A stretch of 64,000 nt of DNA. It comes from Phycomyces nitens. Taxonomy: Eukaryota; Mucoromycota; Mucoromycetes; Mucorales; Phycomycetaceae. Of the stretch, positions 34,640-45,404 are shown piece after piece; positions within the stretch are counted from its first letter, which is position 1, and each line of letters opens with the position of its first letter. The DNA lies in NCBI GenBank assembly GCA_022702545.1, contig JAHRBC010000003.1, positions 5,208,001 to 5,272,000 on the forward strand, read 5' to 3'. The notes under the pieces were generated by a model. That model was given only the letters and a program-made list of their open reading frames with translations. It was not told where the DNA came from and ran no database searches. The position numbers were made by a program, and so were the translations under genes.

Positions 34640-35340
34640 GCTTTTATATCCTATTTTTGTAATCATTTGTTTGATGTCATCAGCAATGTGTATTGAGACA
34701 TTATCCATGACGATATAGAAAACCTTCATATCGGAATAACTGGTCCATAAAATTCATTGTATTCTGCAAGAATAACATCTAGTGTCCAGTGATAGTACCT
34801 TTTGACAACGCCTATGGTATGACTGACTCTACGAGTTGATGGTGTTGTAACAATTGTTGGCGTGCCTTTTGGAGACCTTGGTGTTGAAGGCCTCATATTG
34901 ATATCAAACGCAGACTCGCACACAAAAACGCAATTGCTCAGCTAGTCCACGTCTGTTTGCGACCATTTTTCGACCCAACTCTTTCCTTTTGAGAAGCGTT
35001 TCGGACGAATTTCTCGCCTTGGGATGTCGAGTGATACGCTTCACCGTCAAGTTACAATCATTTCTGATGAATATACCCACCTGGGACTCCTTTAAGCCGA
35101 AACCTTTGAAGGCTACGACGAGAGTATCAGTAGCATCCTGAATTGATGTGATCGTCATTGCTGTAGAGAAGTAAGTGTTTGGGTTCTGTATGGATTACCA
35201 ACTTCTTCATCCCAATCCATTGCTTCACTTCCATCTTCATTGTAAACGCCTCCAAGCCCATCACAACAGTAAAAACAAAAAACAAAAAAGGACAACGGGT
35301 GCTGCTTTGGATGCCACTTCATATTTATTGAGTACGTCAT
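34640..35340 (-). pseudogene. Decayed IS630/Tc1-type DDE transposase, copy 1
   Basis: Minus-strand fragments in several frames match one transposase order: DNCNLTVKRITRHP-like text (seen as NDCNLTVKRITRHPKARN), then CESAFDINMRPSTPRS with KGTPTIVTTPSTRRVSHT, EYNEFYGPVIPI, and YIVMDNVSIHI. The first catalytic aspartate, normally in an IDESAFD context, reads VCESAFD here, so it is lost. The tail after the second aspartate is missing. Frameshifts and the lost catalytic residue make it inactive. Ends are approximate and no terminal repeats were found. Confidence 0.72.
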
Positions 35341-35976
35341 TTGGGATTACCCTAGACGCTAATTGAGATGTGAGAAATACCCCAATTGAAATTTTCAAAA
35401 GCCCAAATTGGCACAAGAGGCACTGTATAGTGAAGGTAGGCAAGAGACGTGCAATTGCTTGGATTTGAAAGATTTGAGGGATTTGTCAAATCATAAAAGT
35501 TAAATGCTGGTTTCTACAAAGTCAATGTTCTCAATTACAATGAATTAAGCGCCATCTCTGCCTCATGTGTCTGAACAGCATAATTTGTGCCTGAATCCAC
35601 CGTATGCTTTGGTACAATCTAGAGGAATGAATTGCAAACCAAGTCAATCCACCGAAAAACCAGAAATATCCAACAATATTAATGATCTAGATCCTTGGTA
35701 AAACTAGCCTTCAAGTCAAATGTGAGTAGTATGCAGTTCAGTATGTCCATATAAAAGACAATAATGAGCTTTTAGCTATACAATTTACCAAAATTATGCC
35801 TTACTTTTGATTCAAGTTTTCCTTTGCAGGCCGTTTTGCACATGGATACTGTATATCAATTTAATTTTTGGTTGCCAAGAGGTATGGTGAAGATAAAGTT
35901 TAAAAAGTATCTTGACAGAAATCACAGCACAAAACGCCAACCATTATACATGAAACAAGCTTAAAGGAACAATTAT

Positions 35977-36504
35977 TTATTTAATGTCACTGTTATCATT
36001 ATCTTTATAGAGGGGTGGGGGTAAAACTGACAAAAGTTCATCTGACAGGACTCGTTTACAAAGGGGATCTTTGCAATCATTGATATCAGATGCGAAATTC
36101 ACGACGGCTGACTTCCAAGCGAACATGATGCTTGTCGAGGAGATAAACTTCTGTAGCTCCTTTGGCGTGGTGGGGCACGTAATAATTGAATGAGTTCGCT
36201 TTAAATAAAACTGGTTGTCGAGAAAACTCAAAGATTCAAAGAGAATATTGCTATCTATCAGTGTAAAAAAAAGATGATGAGAAAGACATGTGCTTTCGCT
36301 ATGGAAAGGTTTGTATTTATCATAGAATCGGCAATAGTATATAGGGAGGGGTATATTGTCTGTCAATGTCTCGGTGAAGGTTAAGACCGGCTTTATTCCT
36401 TTGATCAATTTGTTTTCATCATCATTCTTCTTTGAAATGGTAGCATCACGCTGAATTGCACCCGAGAATTCCATCAAAAGCGGAACAAGTTTTCGATTTG
36501 CCAC
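35977..36504 (-). other. Orphan 175-codon open frame, possible repeat-family fragment
   Basis: An uninterrupted minus-strand frame whose upstream end lacks a convincing ATG (the frame opens at a GTG: ANRKLVPLLMEFSGAIQ). It contains blocks such as IPLPIYYCRFYDKY and TCPTTPKELQKFISS. It sits between two transposase relics. I suspect it is the 3' part of a dispersed repetitive Mucoromycota gene family carried into this region, but I cannot name it. Confidence 0.35.
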
Positions 36505-36554
36505 AGATAAGCCAATACCGCCCCATTATGGGCCACCAGTATGGCCAGTCAATC

Positions 36555-37135
36555 CTTCAAGCCAGAAGAGGTCGATAATGTCATTCTCAGCCAATAATAA
36601 GTTATTGAGCACGATGATAGTGGTGCTCGGGTGATCAGACGAGCTGGAGAAAGGTACCAAAAAAGTCATATTGTACCAGTGACAAAGTGGGGCAAGGGTA
36701 GTGCCATGATATGGAGCTGTTTCTGGGCAGGTGGTTTTGGCCTTTTGGTTTTCTTTGAAGCCAATGTAAAAAGACGAATATGTCAACACCTTGGCTCAGA
36801 ACTTCCTTCACTGGCTCAAAAATCTGTCAGAGGAACAGGAAATGAAGTCTATACTCCAAGGAGACGATACCAGCTGTCGTACTGACTCCTATGAGAAGTA
36901 ATAGAAAGAGGACCGTGTAATCAAGGGCTTTGAGTACTGGCCCGCTCAAAGTCCTGATTTAAATCCCATTGAGCACATTTGGTGGGACCTCGAGGTAAAG
37001 ACGAGTGAAGCAAGCAGTATTCAAAAAATTGTCTGTGAATTCAAAATAGCTATACGGCTCCTCCAACTTCTTTGCTTCCTACAGGCATTACAGACCCATA
37101 GGTTGGCTAAGGGCACAAATTTGGCCCCCTCCAAA
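36555..37135 (+). pseudogene. Decayed Tc1/mariner transposase, copy 2
   Basis: Plus-strand frame with GARVIRRAGERYQKSH, GKGSAMIWSCFWAGGFG, then after a frameshift NTLAQNFLHWLKNLSEEQE, and after two stop codons GFEYWPAQSPDLNPIEHIW. These match, in order, the central and C-terminal parts of the intact transposase at 57363-58433 (for example GERYEGKN, MVWGCFWGGGF, and the identical FEYWPAQSPDLNPIEHIW). The second catalytic aspartate region is mutated (LQGDDTSCRT). The N-terminal half is absent. It is a related but diverged subfamily, not a direct copy. Confidence 0.8.
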
Positions 37136-37257
37136 TAAAAATATACTTCTCTATGCTATCATTTCTGTATTCTCGCTTTCTACTATAAGAACAGAATATC
37201 AAAGCTTACTGAAATAAAGAGCAAAGCATGGTGTTAATAAAATATATTATTATTTCT

Positions 37258-38225
37258 TTAGTATTTTGTGTGTAATCCTTTGTTCTTTTGAAGTGCATGT
37301 AGTCGGTTTGGCATTGAATTACAATGCACTGTACATACATTGGCTTGTATTTTATACCATCCTTCTTTCTGTAACCACTTTAAATCTTTAAGGCTCGTAG
37401 GCTGGGGTCTTGTAGCTCTCATTACTTCTCTTAGGTAAGCCCAGATATTCTCAATAGAACTGAGATATGGGCTATAGGTAGGCCACTTTAGCACCTTCAG
37501 ATCTGCGTTCTTTTGATACTCTTTCACCATTTTGCTTCGATGGCATGGAGCACTGTCTTTTTGAAAGGTAAAAGAGTTGTCTTGCTCATATTGAAAATTG
37601 TTTTTGAATGGAATTAAAGTGTCTTGGAGTATATTCTTGTACCTTCATTGATCTAGATTACTATCGGCCTAACACCACCAGACTAGACCCATCCCCAGAT
37701 CATCATATATCTTCCACTGCCTTGGATCCTGAAACGTACACAGTTTATGACGTACTTCTCTGACTGAAGACGTCAGACTCGTACATTCTTTCACATTTGG
37801 AACTACATAAACATTGATTCACCTCTTTAGCATGCTGGGCAAAGGCAATGCGGTTTCTACGATAATACTCTTGATCCATGGCTTGTATACAGCCATGCAA
37901 TACCTCATATAAAGAGTCTTTATGGCAGCACGCATTGTATTCTTTCCAAAAATATCTTTTTAAGTTTACACCCATTATGCTGATCAACATATCCAAACTG
38001 GCCACTCAATTTTCTTTTATCTCTCTGCGAAAAACACGCAAATCTCGTTCCAGTCTCTCTGTATCTTTGCACTGTAATGTATAGAGTATGGTATGCTACA
38101 TTATATCCTTCACAAATGGTTGTCACTTTTACTCTTACCTCAAAAGCACCAACAATAATTCCTCTGACTTCAACTGGGATTTCCTTTTGCTTGGGAATAT
38201 TGTCGGGAATGTTTACTAAAGACAT
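37258..38225 (-). pseudogene. Decayed Tc1-like transposase, copy 3
   Basis: The minus strand starts with a helix-turn-helix-like N terminus (EIPVEVRGIIVGAFE, RVKVTTICEGYNVAYHT, TVQRYRETGT). The middle is broken by stops and frameshifts (DRYKNILQDTLIPFKNN-like text, then FQKDSAPCHRSKMVKEY). It ends with KWPTYSPYLSSIENIWAY and the typical tail NSMPNRLHALQKNKGLHTKY. The usual SPDLNPIE reads SPYLSSIE. Several stops make it non-functional. No convincing terminal inverted repeats were found by eye. Confidence 0.8.
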
Positions 38226-40503
38226 GAATAGAATTGCATGTCACTTCTAGATTGTATAGATCAAATGAAGAAGACAGGTGTTTGCCCCACCAAATATTAA
38301 ATTTCTTTAATGATCATTCTTTCGATTATTGAATGTTATATATTTATACTAATGTGATTTTAGACATTTCTATTAGATATAAGTAGGTAGAATACAACGA
38401 GAGAGTTGAAAAATGACTTATTAATTTTGCATGTATTGAATCGACCCGTTACTATGGGAAGAAGTCTGTAAAAAAAATGTCATCATGAATTGTTCTTTAG
38501 TATACCTTTCAAACAGCAGCCATAACACCATCCAAAAAAAAAAAAAGAACAAGAGTCAATTGGGCGTAAGAGTCGTAATGAATGTGTTGAAAGTTTGGTT
38601 TGTATTATGGAAAGCATAAAGAGCGCTAAGAGTGGGATAGGGTCAACTCCACCATATGAATCGTCGCAATAAGTAGCATCCTCTATTTCCGCAGCCGATT
38701 GAGCTTACAGCTGACAAGAAAGAAGCTCTTTGACCACACACTCTTGTTCTGTAATTTGCTTCTACTACAGCATCTTTTACTGCAATACGAACAATCTTGG
38801 AATCAAGATATGCATTACTAGGTATTACTTGTGTGACTTGGCTAGATGCTTCCAATATCACGACCTCTGGATGGGGCTGCTGTTTGTCTCTGTTCCTTTA
38901 CAAAAGTGAGAATCCTTCTGACAGTGTATATTTCCACTTTGGTTACAGTTTCAAAGACTGGTGTTTATCGACTGGGTATCCAGGACAATACTGGTGGTCC
39001 TGATTGTTAGGGTAGCTGTATCGACACCAGATGGACATAAAACTTGTAGTGGTACAGAAACCACCTGAGGAATCCATCCCTTTAACTTTGTAATACATGC
39101 GAGAATATTCTTCGCCAAATTCAGTTGTTCTGATATAAATAATTACATATCATATACCTAAAAAAAGTATAAGACCTTGATTCATGACAAATAGAAGCAT
39201 CTAGTACGTGGTCAAACGGAACGATACTAGTCCGTAGACCATATAGAAGGTCAGAAAAGTTAAAAAATGGTAAGCGGGAAAGGGTAGTACATTGGATTGT
39301 ATCCCCTGTTTCTAGTTCAAAGGTTGCAATGATAGTAGCGCTATAATTGGGGAGATGGTATTCAGTTTTAAATACTCTTTAGATGTCATTATAATTCTGA
39401 CAGTAAAAATATTATCTCCAAGAGGTAAGAAGAGCAATTTTTATGGAAGAGCATACGACAGTGAGGCGTTTACTAGTTGTGAATCAGGGTAAAAGGCCTT
39501 ATTTTTTTGGTAATTGATTTTTAAGCAGTGCCATGGAAAATTCTACTGTTGGATGAGCAATAATTGTGTTTTACATGAGAGGGAATGATAGTGATGCTAT
39601 TCTTATGATACTTGGTTGGCTGACTAATATGAGTTGGCGATATTGGTCCTAAAAAATAATAATACGTGACCAAAGGGTATCAGTTTTGGTCAGTACTTTT
39701 CTATGATGCTGTATGTCTTGTTTAGGCGTATTTGGCATTGCATTGGAGGAATCAATAAATCCATATATATATATATATATGGTTGGGAGACGGCGTTCTC
39801 ATATGTTACAATGTTGGGGTATTATATAGAATTTCATATTAAAATATATAATTGCAGTTAATAAACCATTTTCTTTATAAATAAAAACTCTTATTAAACC
39901 AACTTTTATCTATAAAAGCCATTATAGACCATTAGGGATCAGATATACTTTCTTTACCCTGGACACAAGGTTCTATCCATGAAGTCCTGGCGAGATCAAA
40001 ATGTCGTACCCCTAAGATGAGCGGTGTGGAAAACGTTATCAAATCTATAACAGAAAAAGGGATCCCTTTTGATAAATGACTCAAGACAGCCAATATGGGC
40101 TTTATGATACTTTATTCAATCTATATATTTCCAATTCACTTGCATTATTCTTGTATTCTGACCGAGACAAAAGTAATCAATTTTTACGGCCATGAAATTA
40201 TAATTTTGCATAATTATCTAGAAATGCTGTGACTGTGAAGATGTAGTGTCGCTTGTTTAAAATACAAACGGTCTTTTTATATTTTGGTATCCGCCAAATA
40301 TTTTTTTATATTGTATATATTTCCCGCTACCAAGTTTGAATTCCAGATATGTGGCACCATTTTCACTTGGAACCACAGTGCGTGCTGATTGCAGGACTGT
40401 CTTGGTATGCAAGCCGTATTATATAAATATATACACGTACAAATAAAAGCTAGAATACAATGCTAAATGGACTTTATTACTTTCTTTCTTTCTTTACACA
40501 AGC

Positions 40504-41639
40504 ATGAATAAACTAGACTTTTATCTAACACTAGGTGTACCTCAAGATGCCAGTGATGTAGATATAAAAAAAGCCTATCGTAAACTAGCCTTAAACTATC
40601 ACCCAGACAAGAACAAAGAACCCGGTGCTGAACAACGAGTAAGTCTAATGTAACAATGGTTATGATGTCAATCTTACATTACGATAATTAGTTTATTGAG
40701 ATTGGGTAAATTGAATCTCATTTCTAAAGGCCAACACGCTTACCTCATTTATTGCTATTATAGACAAGCATATGAAGTCTTGTCAGATGGTAAGTCAAGA
40801 TAACCAGAATATTGTTCATGGTTGACATTTGCTTTGATAGCCAACAAGAGGGCCGATTATGACAATAGCCTTTTGCAAAAAGACGGCATTCCATTTACGA
40901 ACCCTTATGATGAATTCCATGTAAGAGGGTGGGCTCTATTGTCTTTAATTCCACTCAATTCTTTGCTTCCTAGTTCTCGTCTCCATTTGATCTCTTTGCT
41001 CGTCACTTTAATGCCTTTAATCAATTCCAAGATGACCTCTTTTCATCAAATGGCCAGCAATTTGGAATGTTCCAGTCATTTTCCAACCAAGGTTTCCAGC
41101 AATTTCCAAATCAAGGCTTCCAACCATTTCCAAACCAAGGCTTCCAACCATTTCCAAACCAAGGCTTCCAATCATTTTCCAACCAAGGCTTCCAACCGCT
41201 TCTTACTCGAGACTTTAATTCATTTCCTAGCCAAGGCTTCCAATCATTCTTTAGCTCTGGTTTTCCACCAAATGATCCAATGGGATCATTTACTAATTCA
41301 TACTCTACAAACGGGGGTCAAATGCAGCAAATGCAGCAAATGTCCCAGAATACGTCCATGGGCATGCCATCTTATTCGAGCAGTTCTACCCAGATCGTAA
41401 ACGGCCAAGGAGTTACCCATTCTGTCACGACTACACAGACTAATGAGGCAAGTTTCTAGTGCAATACTAAATTTACATTATTATTATTATTATTATATAT
41501 GTATATATATATAAAAGCAAAATTCACACTTTGTATCCATATATCCAATGTATAGGGAACAAGAACTACACATGATTATGGAAATGGTAGGAGAGTTGTG
41601 ATCCTTAATGGGGAGGAGATATACAATTCTCTTGGTTAA
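40504..41639 (+). CDS. DnaJ/HSP40 co-chaperone with Gly-Phe-Gln repeat region
   Basis: Six exons (40504-40638, 40692-40705, 40764-40789, 40841-40920, 40974-41447, 41556-41639) give 270 residues. The J domain (about 1-70) has the HPD motif in NYHPDKNKE and ends [15 protein letters not shown], so it should stimulate Hsp70 ATPase. The rest is Phe/Asn/Gln/Gly-rich, like DNAJB6-type class II J proteins. It includes eight degenerate 8-residue repeats of the form FPNQGFQP at about residues 117-180. The C terminus is conserved-looking ([18 protein letters not shown]). Exon 2 is a 14-base microexon that completes the J domain (FIEIG). The last intron has a GC donor (gcaagt). Confidence 0.9.
41065..41270 (+). 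repeat. 24-bp coding minisatellite in the DnaJ gene
   Basis: Tandem units of about 24 bases encode F-x-NQGFQ-x repeats. Five units are near-identical and the last three diverge. Confidence 0.85.
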
Positions 41640-41993
41640 GGATATATATCAAGGAATATACAAGACCACCCATCCATCATATTCCCTTTTCAACATAACC
41701 ATTTAAGCTATATTTGATGAATTATCGATAGCCATGAAGGCTAATCTGCAAATAAAAGACGTTATTGGAGCCCAAAGGTTTTTTTTTTAAAAAAATGAAT
41801 CAATTGAGCAAGGTGATAAGATTATCAATAGGGGGGATCCAAGACCACTTCTTTTAATATTATCCTGGTGCAAATCAAAAGTCTCCATTGTTTTTTTTTG
41901 AACCCAGAACAAAATCAAAGCAAAATGAAAAATGACTGGAATCGGCCATTGAACAAGTTTCTTTTCACTTGACATTCTTCAAGACGTAACATC
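41640..41993. other. Short intergenic region
   Basis: AT-rich with homopolymer runs. No gene seen. Confidence 0.5.
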
Positions 41994-43201
41994 ATGAGCG
42001 AATCGCGACAAAAGAAGGGTCATTCAGAGAAGAACAACAACAACCAAAACAAGATTCCAAAAAATAATGGCACAATCCAACCAATAGATTCCAGTCCAGT
42101 CTCAATAAACCAACAATCACGATCACCACATTCCTCCAGTCCAAGCATTCCATCTCCAACCAACTCAATCAAGCATTCTCCAATACAAACAGGTCGCTCA
42201 GCCTCAGTTCCGCGAACTGGCTCACCATGCGTCTTGCCATTTCGACTTCCTCTTAGTTCCTCACCTACGATTCCAAAAATCAAAGAGATTGTACTCCAAA
42301 GACTGGTTCCCAAACCCTTGTTTACAAACATTAGCTGCATTCAGACAAAGAAGCCAGAGATTCGACTCAACCTCAATGATTGCATCTCAAGGCACAAGAA
42401 GTTTGTTAAGCAGTATCCACAATATATACTTGCTTCCAAAATCACTCTCAAAGACCCGGTCAAGAAAGAGCCATTATGCACAGTGTCTTTTGATAGTCCC
42501 TTGTCTGATCCTTACGCGGGTGTGACAAGAATCAACAGTCTCGAAATGGTCAATCCAGAGGATCCTAAACCATCAGCCATTACCACAGATCAAATACCAG
42601 AGAATACCGAACAGATTACTTTGTCCAAAGCTATCAAAATTGAGCCTGGCCTGGTGGTTAACCAGAGAGCAGTGAGATCCAAGCCATTTACCTCGCCACC
42701 ACTTAATGGGCAACACAACGACATAAAGCCAGAAATCAAACGGCCATTAGCAAGGAGATCCAAACCTTTTACTGCCCCATGTCTGGTCCCCAGTTCGCCA
42801 GTAATCCAAGCCGATTCCAACCCAAAGAAGCGTAGTGGCGACCAATCTCCCAGGCAAAACAAGCGATTATGCCAAGTTGATCCTGAAGACAATGATAATA
42901 CACCCTTATTCTTAAACACACCATTGTCTAGTGAGATTACCAGTGTAAGTCTATAATATTGTGTTTGGCTCTATTTGCTCAATGGATTTGTACATAGGAT
43001 GAGCCTTCAAGTATTGATATAGTGCGTAACCTGGATCTAACAGAGGCTGAAAAGAATGAACGATTGTCAAAGATTGCACAGATTGAGAAGCTTAAAGAAA
43101 TATACCAGCGTGATTTGGAAGCATTAAAATTAAAATATGAAGTTGAGGTTATCAAACTAGAGGCAACCTATAATGAGAAGCTCAGTCAGATTTCATTATA
43201 G
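41994..43201 (+). CDS. Disordered protein with C-terminal coiled coil, function unknown
   Basis: Two exons (41994-42944, 42998-43201) give 384 residues. The N-terminal 90 residues are Ser/Pro/Asn-rich (QSRSPHSSSPSIPSPT). A short ordered stretch lies at about 95-150 (IVLQRLVPKPLFTN, RHKKFVKQYPQYILASKITL). Two copies of RSKPFT-x-P occur at about residues 228 and 259, beside basic patches (PKKRSGDQSPRQNKRL) that look like nuclear localisation signals. The last 60 residues form a coiled coil (LSKIAQIEKLKEIYQRDLEA). A nuclear scaffold or chromatin-complex subunit is plausible; the family is not recognised. Confidence 0.68.
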
Positions 43202-43729
43202 TAATAAAGCTTGTAGCAAATATTACCTTTTTGGCTCAAATCATAAAGAAGTATAGACCAACCTAAAGACTTGCATGTTTTTGGATAACATTAATTATGG
43301 AAAATCAAGGTTTATCAAAAATAATTTTGAATCTTATTAACAATGTGGTCCGCTCAATACCCCCTTCTTTTTTTTTGATACACAAAAAGATACAAGTCCA
43401 AAGACACTTTGAGAATAGACACTTAGAAACAACTAAATCCTGCTACCAATTCAAGTTGTGAGTAAGAACACGCATCAGACCCCAACTTGGGCATTCTTTT
43501 TCTTGTTTAAAATAATAATAATAATAATAATAATAATAAGCACTCTAGTCCTTGTGTTTTTATGGAGAAATAAATTATAATTATAATTATAATTATAATT
43601 ATTATAATAATAATAAACTCCTTTGTGTGTGTGTGGCGTTCTTTTTATTTAGCTAATATCAGCCATTTGTTTGTACATTACGATCTTGTACATTTATACA
43701 CAAATATTCATCACAATTAACAAAAAAAA
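43202..43729. other. Intergenic with microsatellites
   Basis: (AAT)n at about 43510-43538, (ATAATT)n at about 43573-43615 and a short (GT)n. No gene seen. Confidence 0.6.
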
Positions 43730-45038
43730 ATGTCTTTACAAAGCCACAATATCCCTGCTATCCAAGATCAACCAACATGGCCGCCGAATTACAGTGTATA
43801 CACAAGTAAGTAGAGATTGAAAGCAATTCAAACCATTTACCCTATTGTTAGCAGACGATGATGAAGTGTACGATGTGCTCTTGAAAGAAGCAAACAGCAG
43901 ACGTGCACCTGATAGCTACAAGGCATTCTTGAGGAATGTCATTCAAGTAATGGCAGATTTGAAGCGCGATTCAGAAAAGGCCGAAACAGAATGTTCGATT
44001 TATATGAATTATGTTGACACACTCAACCGCAATTACAATGATCTTGAATTGCTATGCAAACAGGAACGAATGGATCGCATAAAAGCCGAAGAAAAGATTC
44101 TCCAGGTGATTGAAGAATCAAAAACAAAAAGTGTTTGCCTGGAATCCCCTACAATCCACCCTGCACAATCCCAATCCAACGAGATTCAACATTTGACAGA
44201 TCAACTAAATGCTGCAAAAGAAGCACATGAGGCAACAAAGTTAGAGTTGGCTGCAATTACTGAGAAAAATACCGAAAGCACAAACATTTTGCACCGATTT
44301 GCTATGGCAAGACTAAAGATTGAGAAGACGATGGTGATGCAAATTAAATCATTTGATACTACTTCCAAGAAACTTGCCGAAACACAGTCTGAGCTAGAGG
44401 TTGCAAACGCTACTGTTACAAATCTGCAGTTGTTAATAGCAAATAGAGATTCCAAGATTACTAGCTACAAGTCTGATCTTGATCGTTTAAAACAAGCATA
44501 TCGACAAATGGCAACGTTCAATAGTACTCAAGGCCAGTTTAGCAATCTGCCTTCATACATAGCAGCCACATCTCAGGCGTCATCACAGCCATTCTACCAA
44601 TCAGTTCCACAGCAAACACAACGAATGTTCCAAGCCCAACAAGCATTGCAACAACAAGCATTGCAACAACAACAACAGCAAGTTCAACAGCAACAGCAGC
44701 ACATTCAACAGCAACAGCAAACGCAGCAACAGCAAACGCAGCAACAGCAAACGCAGCAACAGCAAACGCAGCAGCAGCAATTGCAGCAACAACAATTGCA
44801 GCAGCAGCAACATCGGGATGCCTATATGCAACATAAGAAAAGAACAAATGAACATATTCAACAACAACAACAACAATCCCAAAGACAAGCCCACCAAGAA
44901 AATGATAGACATATCCATAGAACAGACGATGAACAGCAAAATCTACAGCACCATTTCTCTCCTTTAACGAGTCCAACGAGCAGTACCTACATCATACCTC
45001 CTCAAAATGGGTACGGACAATCACCAACACAACGGTAG
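43730..45038 (+). CDS. Coiled-coil protein with polyglutamine tract, function unknown
   Basis: Two exons (43730-43805, 43855-45038) give 419 residues. Residues about 25-245 are helical and heptad-rich (YMNYVDTLNRNYNDLELLCK, LEVANATVTNLQLLIANRD). Residues about 280-360 are Gln-rich, encoded by mixed CAA/CAG units including four 15-bp repeats around 44718-44775. The C terminus is Ser/Thr/Pro-rich. A similar coiled coil plus polyQ layout occurs in transcription regulators and RNP-granule proteins, but no family motif is visible. The antisense open frames over the CAA/CAG tract are composition artefacts. Confidence 0.72.
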
Positions 45039-45404
45039 TATAAGTGCTTGATTTTTTATGTATTTACACATCAAAATACCATGAAAAAATATCTCCATAA
45101 ATATATATATACTTCCTTGATCACTTTGAACTAAATATCCTTTACATTTCCCCCCTTCTTTTTTCTATAAACAAGCTAATAATGATATTACACTGTACAT
45201 TTCCTTACTTTTTTTCTCTTTTAAAAAAAATATACTAAAGAACATGTCCACAATCCAAAATGCTCTGAGCAAAATTGATTCAAACTAGCATTAATCTCAC
45301 AAGGCTGAAATCACGCGACCCTTTACACTATTCTTTCTTTTTTAATTTTATTTCTCCTCTTTATCCTCCTTTCTCTCTCTCTTTATTTATTTTTCAATCT
45401 TACA
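45039..45404. other. Short intergenic region
   Basis: AT-rich, with a pyrimidine-rich stretch just before the ATG14 start. No gene seen. Confidence 0.5.

Larger units (their letters stand above)
33804..40503. other. 6.7-kb gene-poor region with decayed transposons
   Basis: No intact gene. It holds three broken DDE transposase copies and one orphan open frame, each listed separately. A perfect palindrome TCCAGACGGTCTGGA lies at 33954-33968. From 38.2 to 40.5 kb the sequence is AT-rich with short frames I cannot assign. Confidence 0.65.

Noticed and set aside
44539..44976. Antisense open frames opposite the polyQ tract
   Set aside because: Long only because CAA/CAG repeats read as Leu/Val/Ala runs on the other strand; composition artefact.
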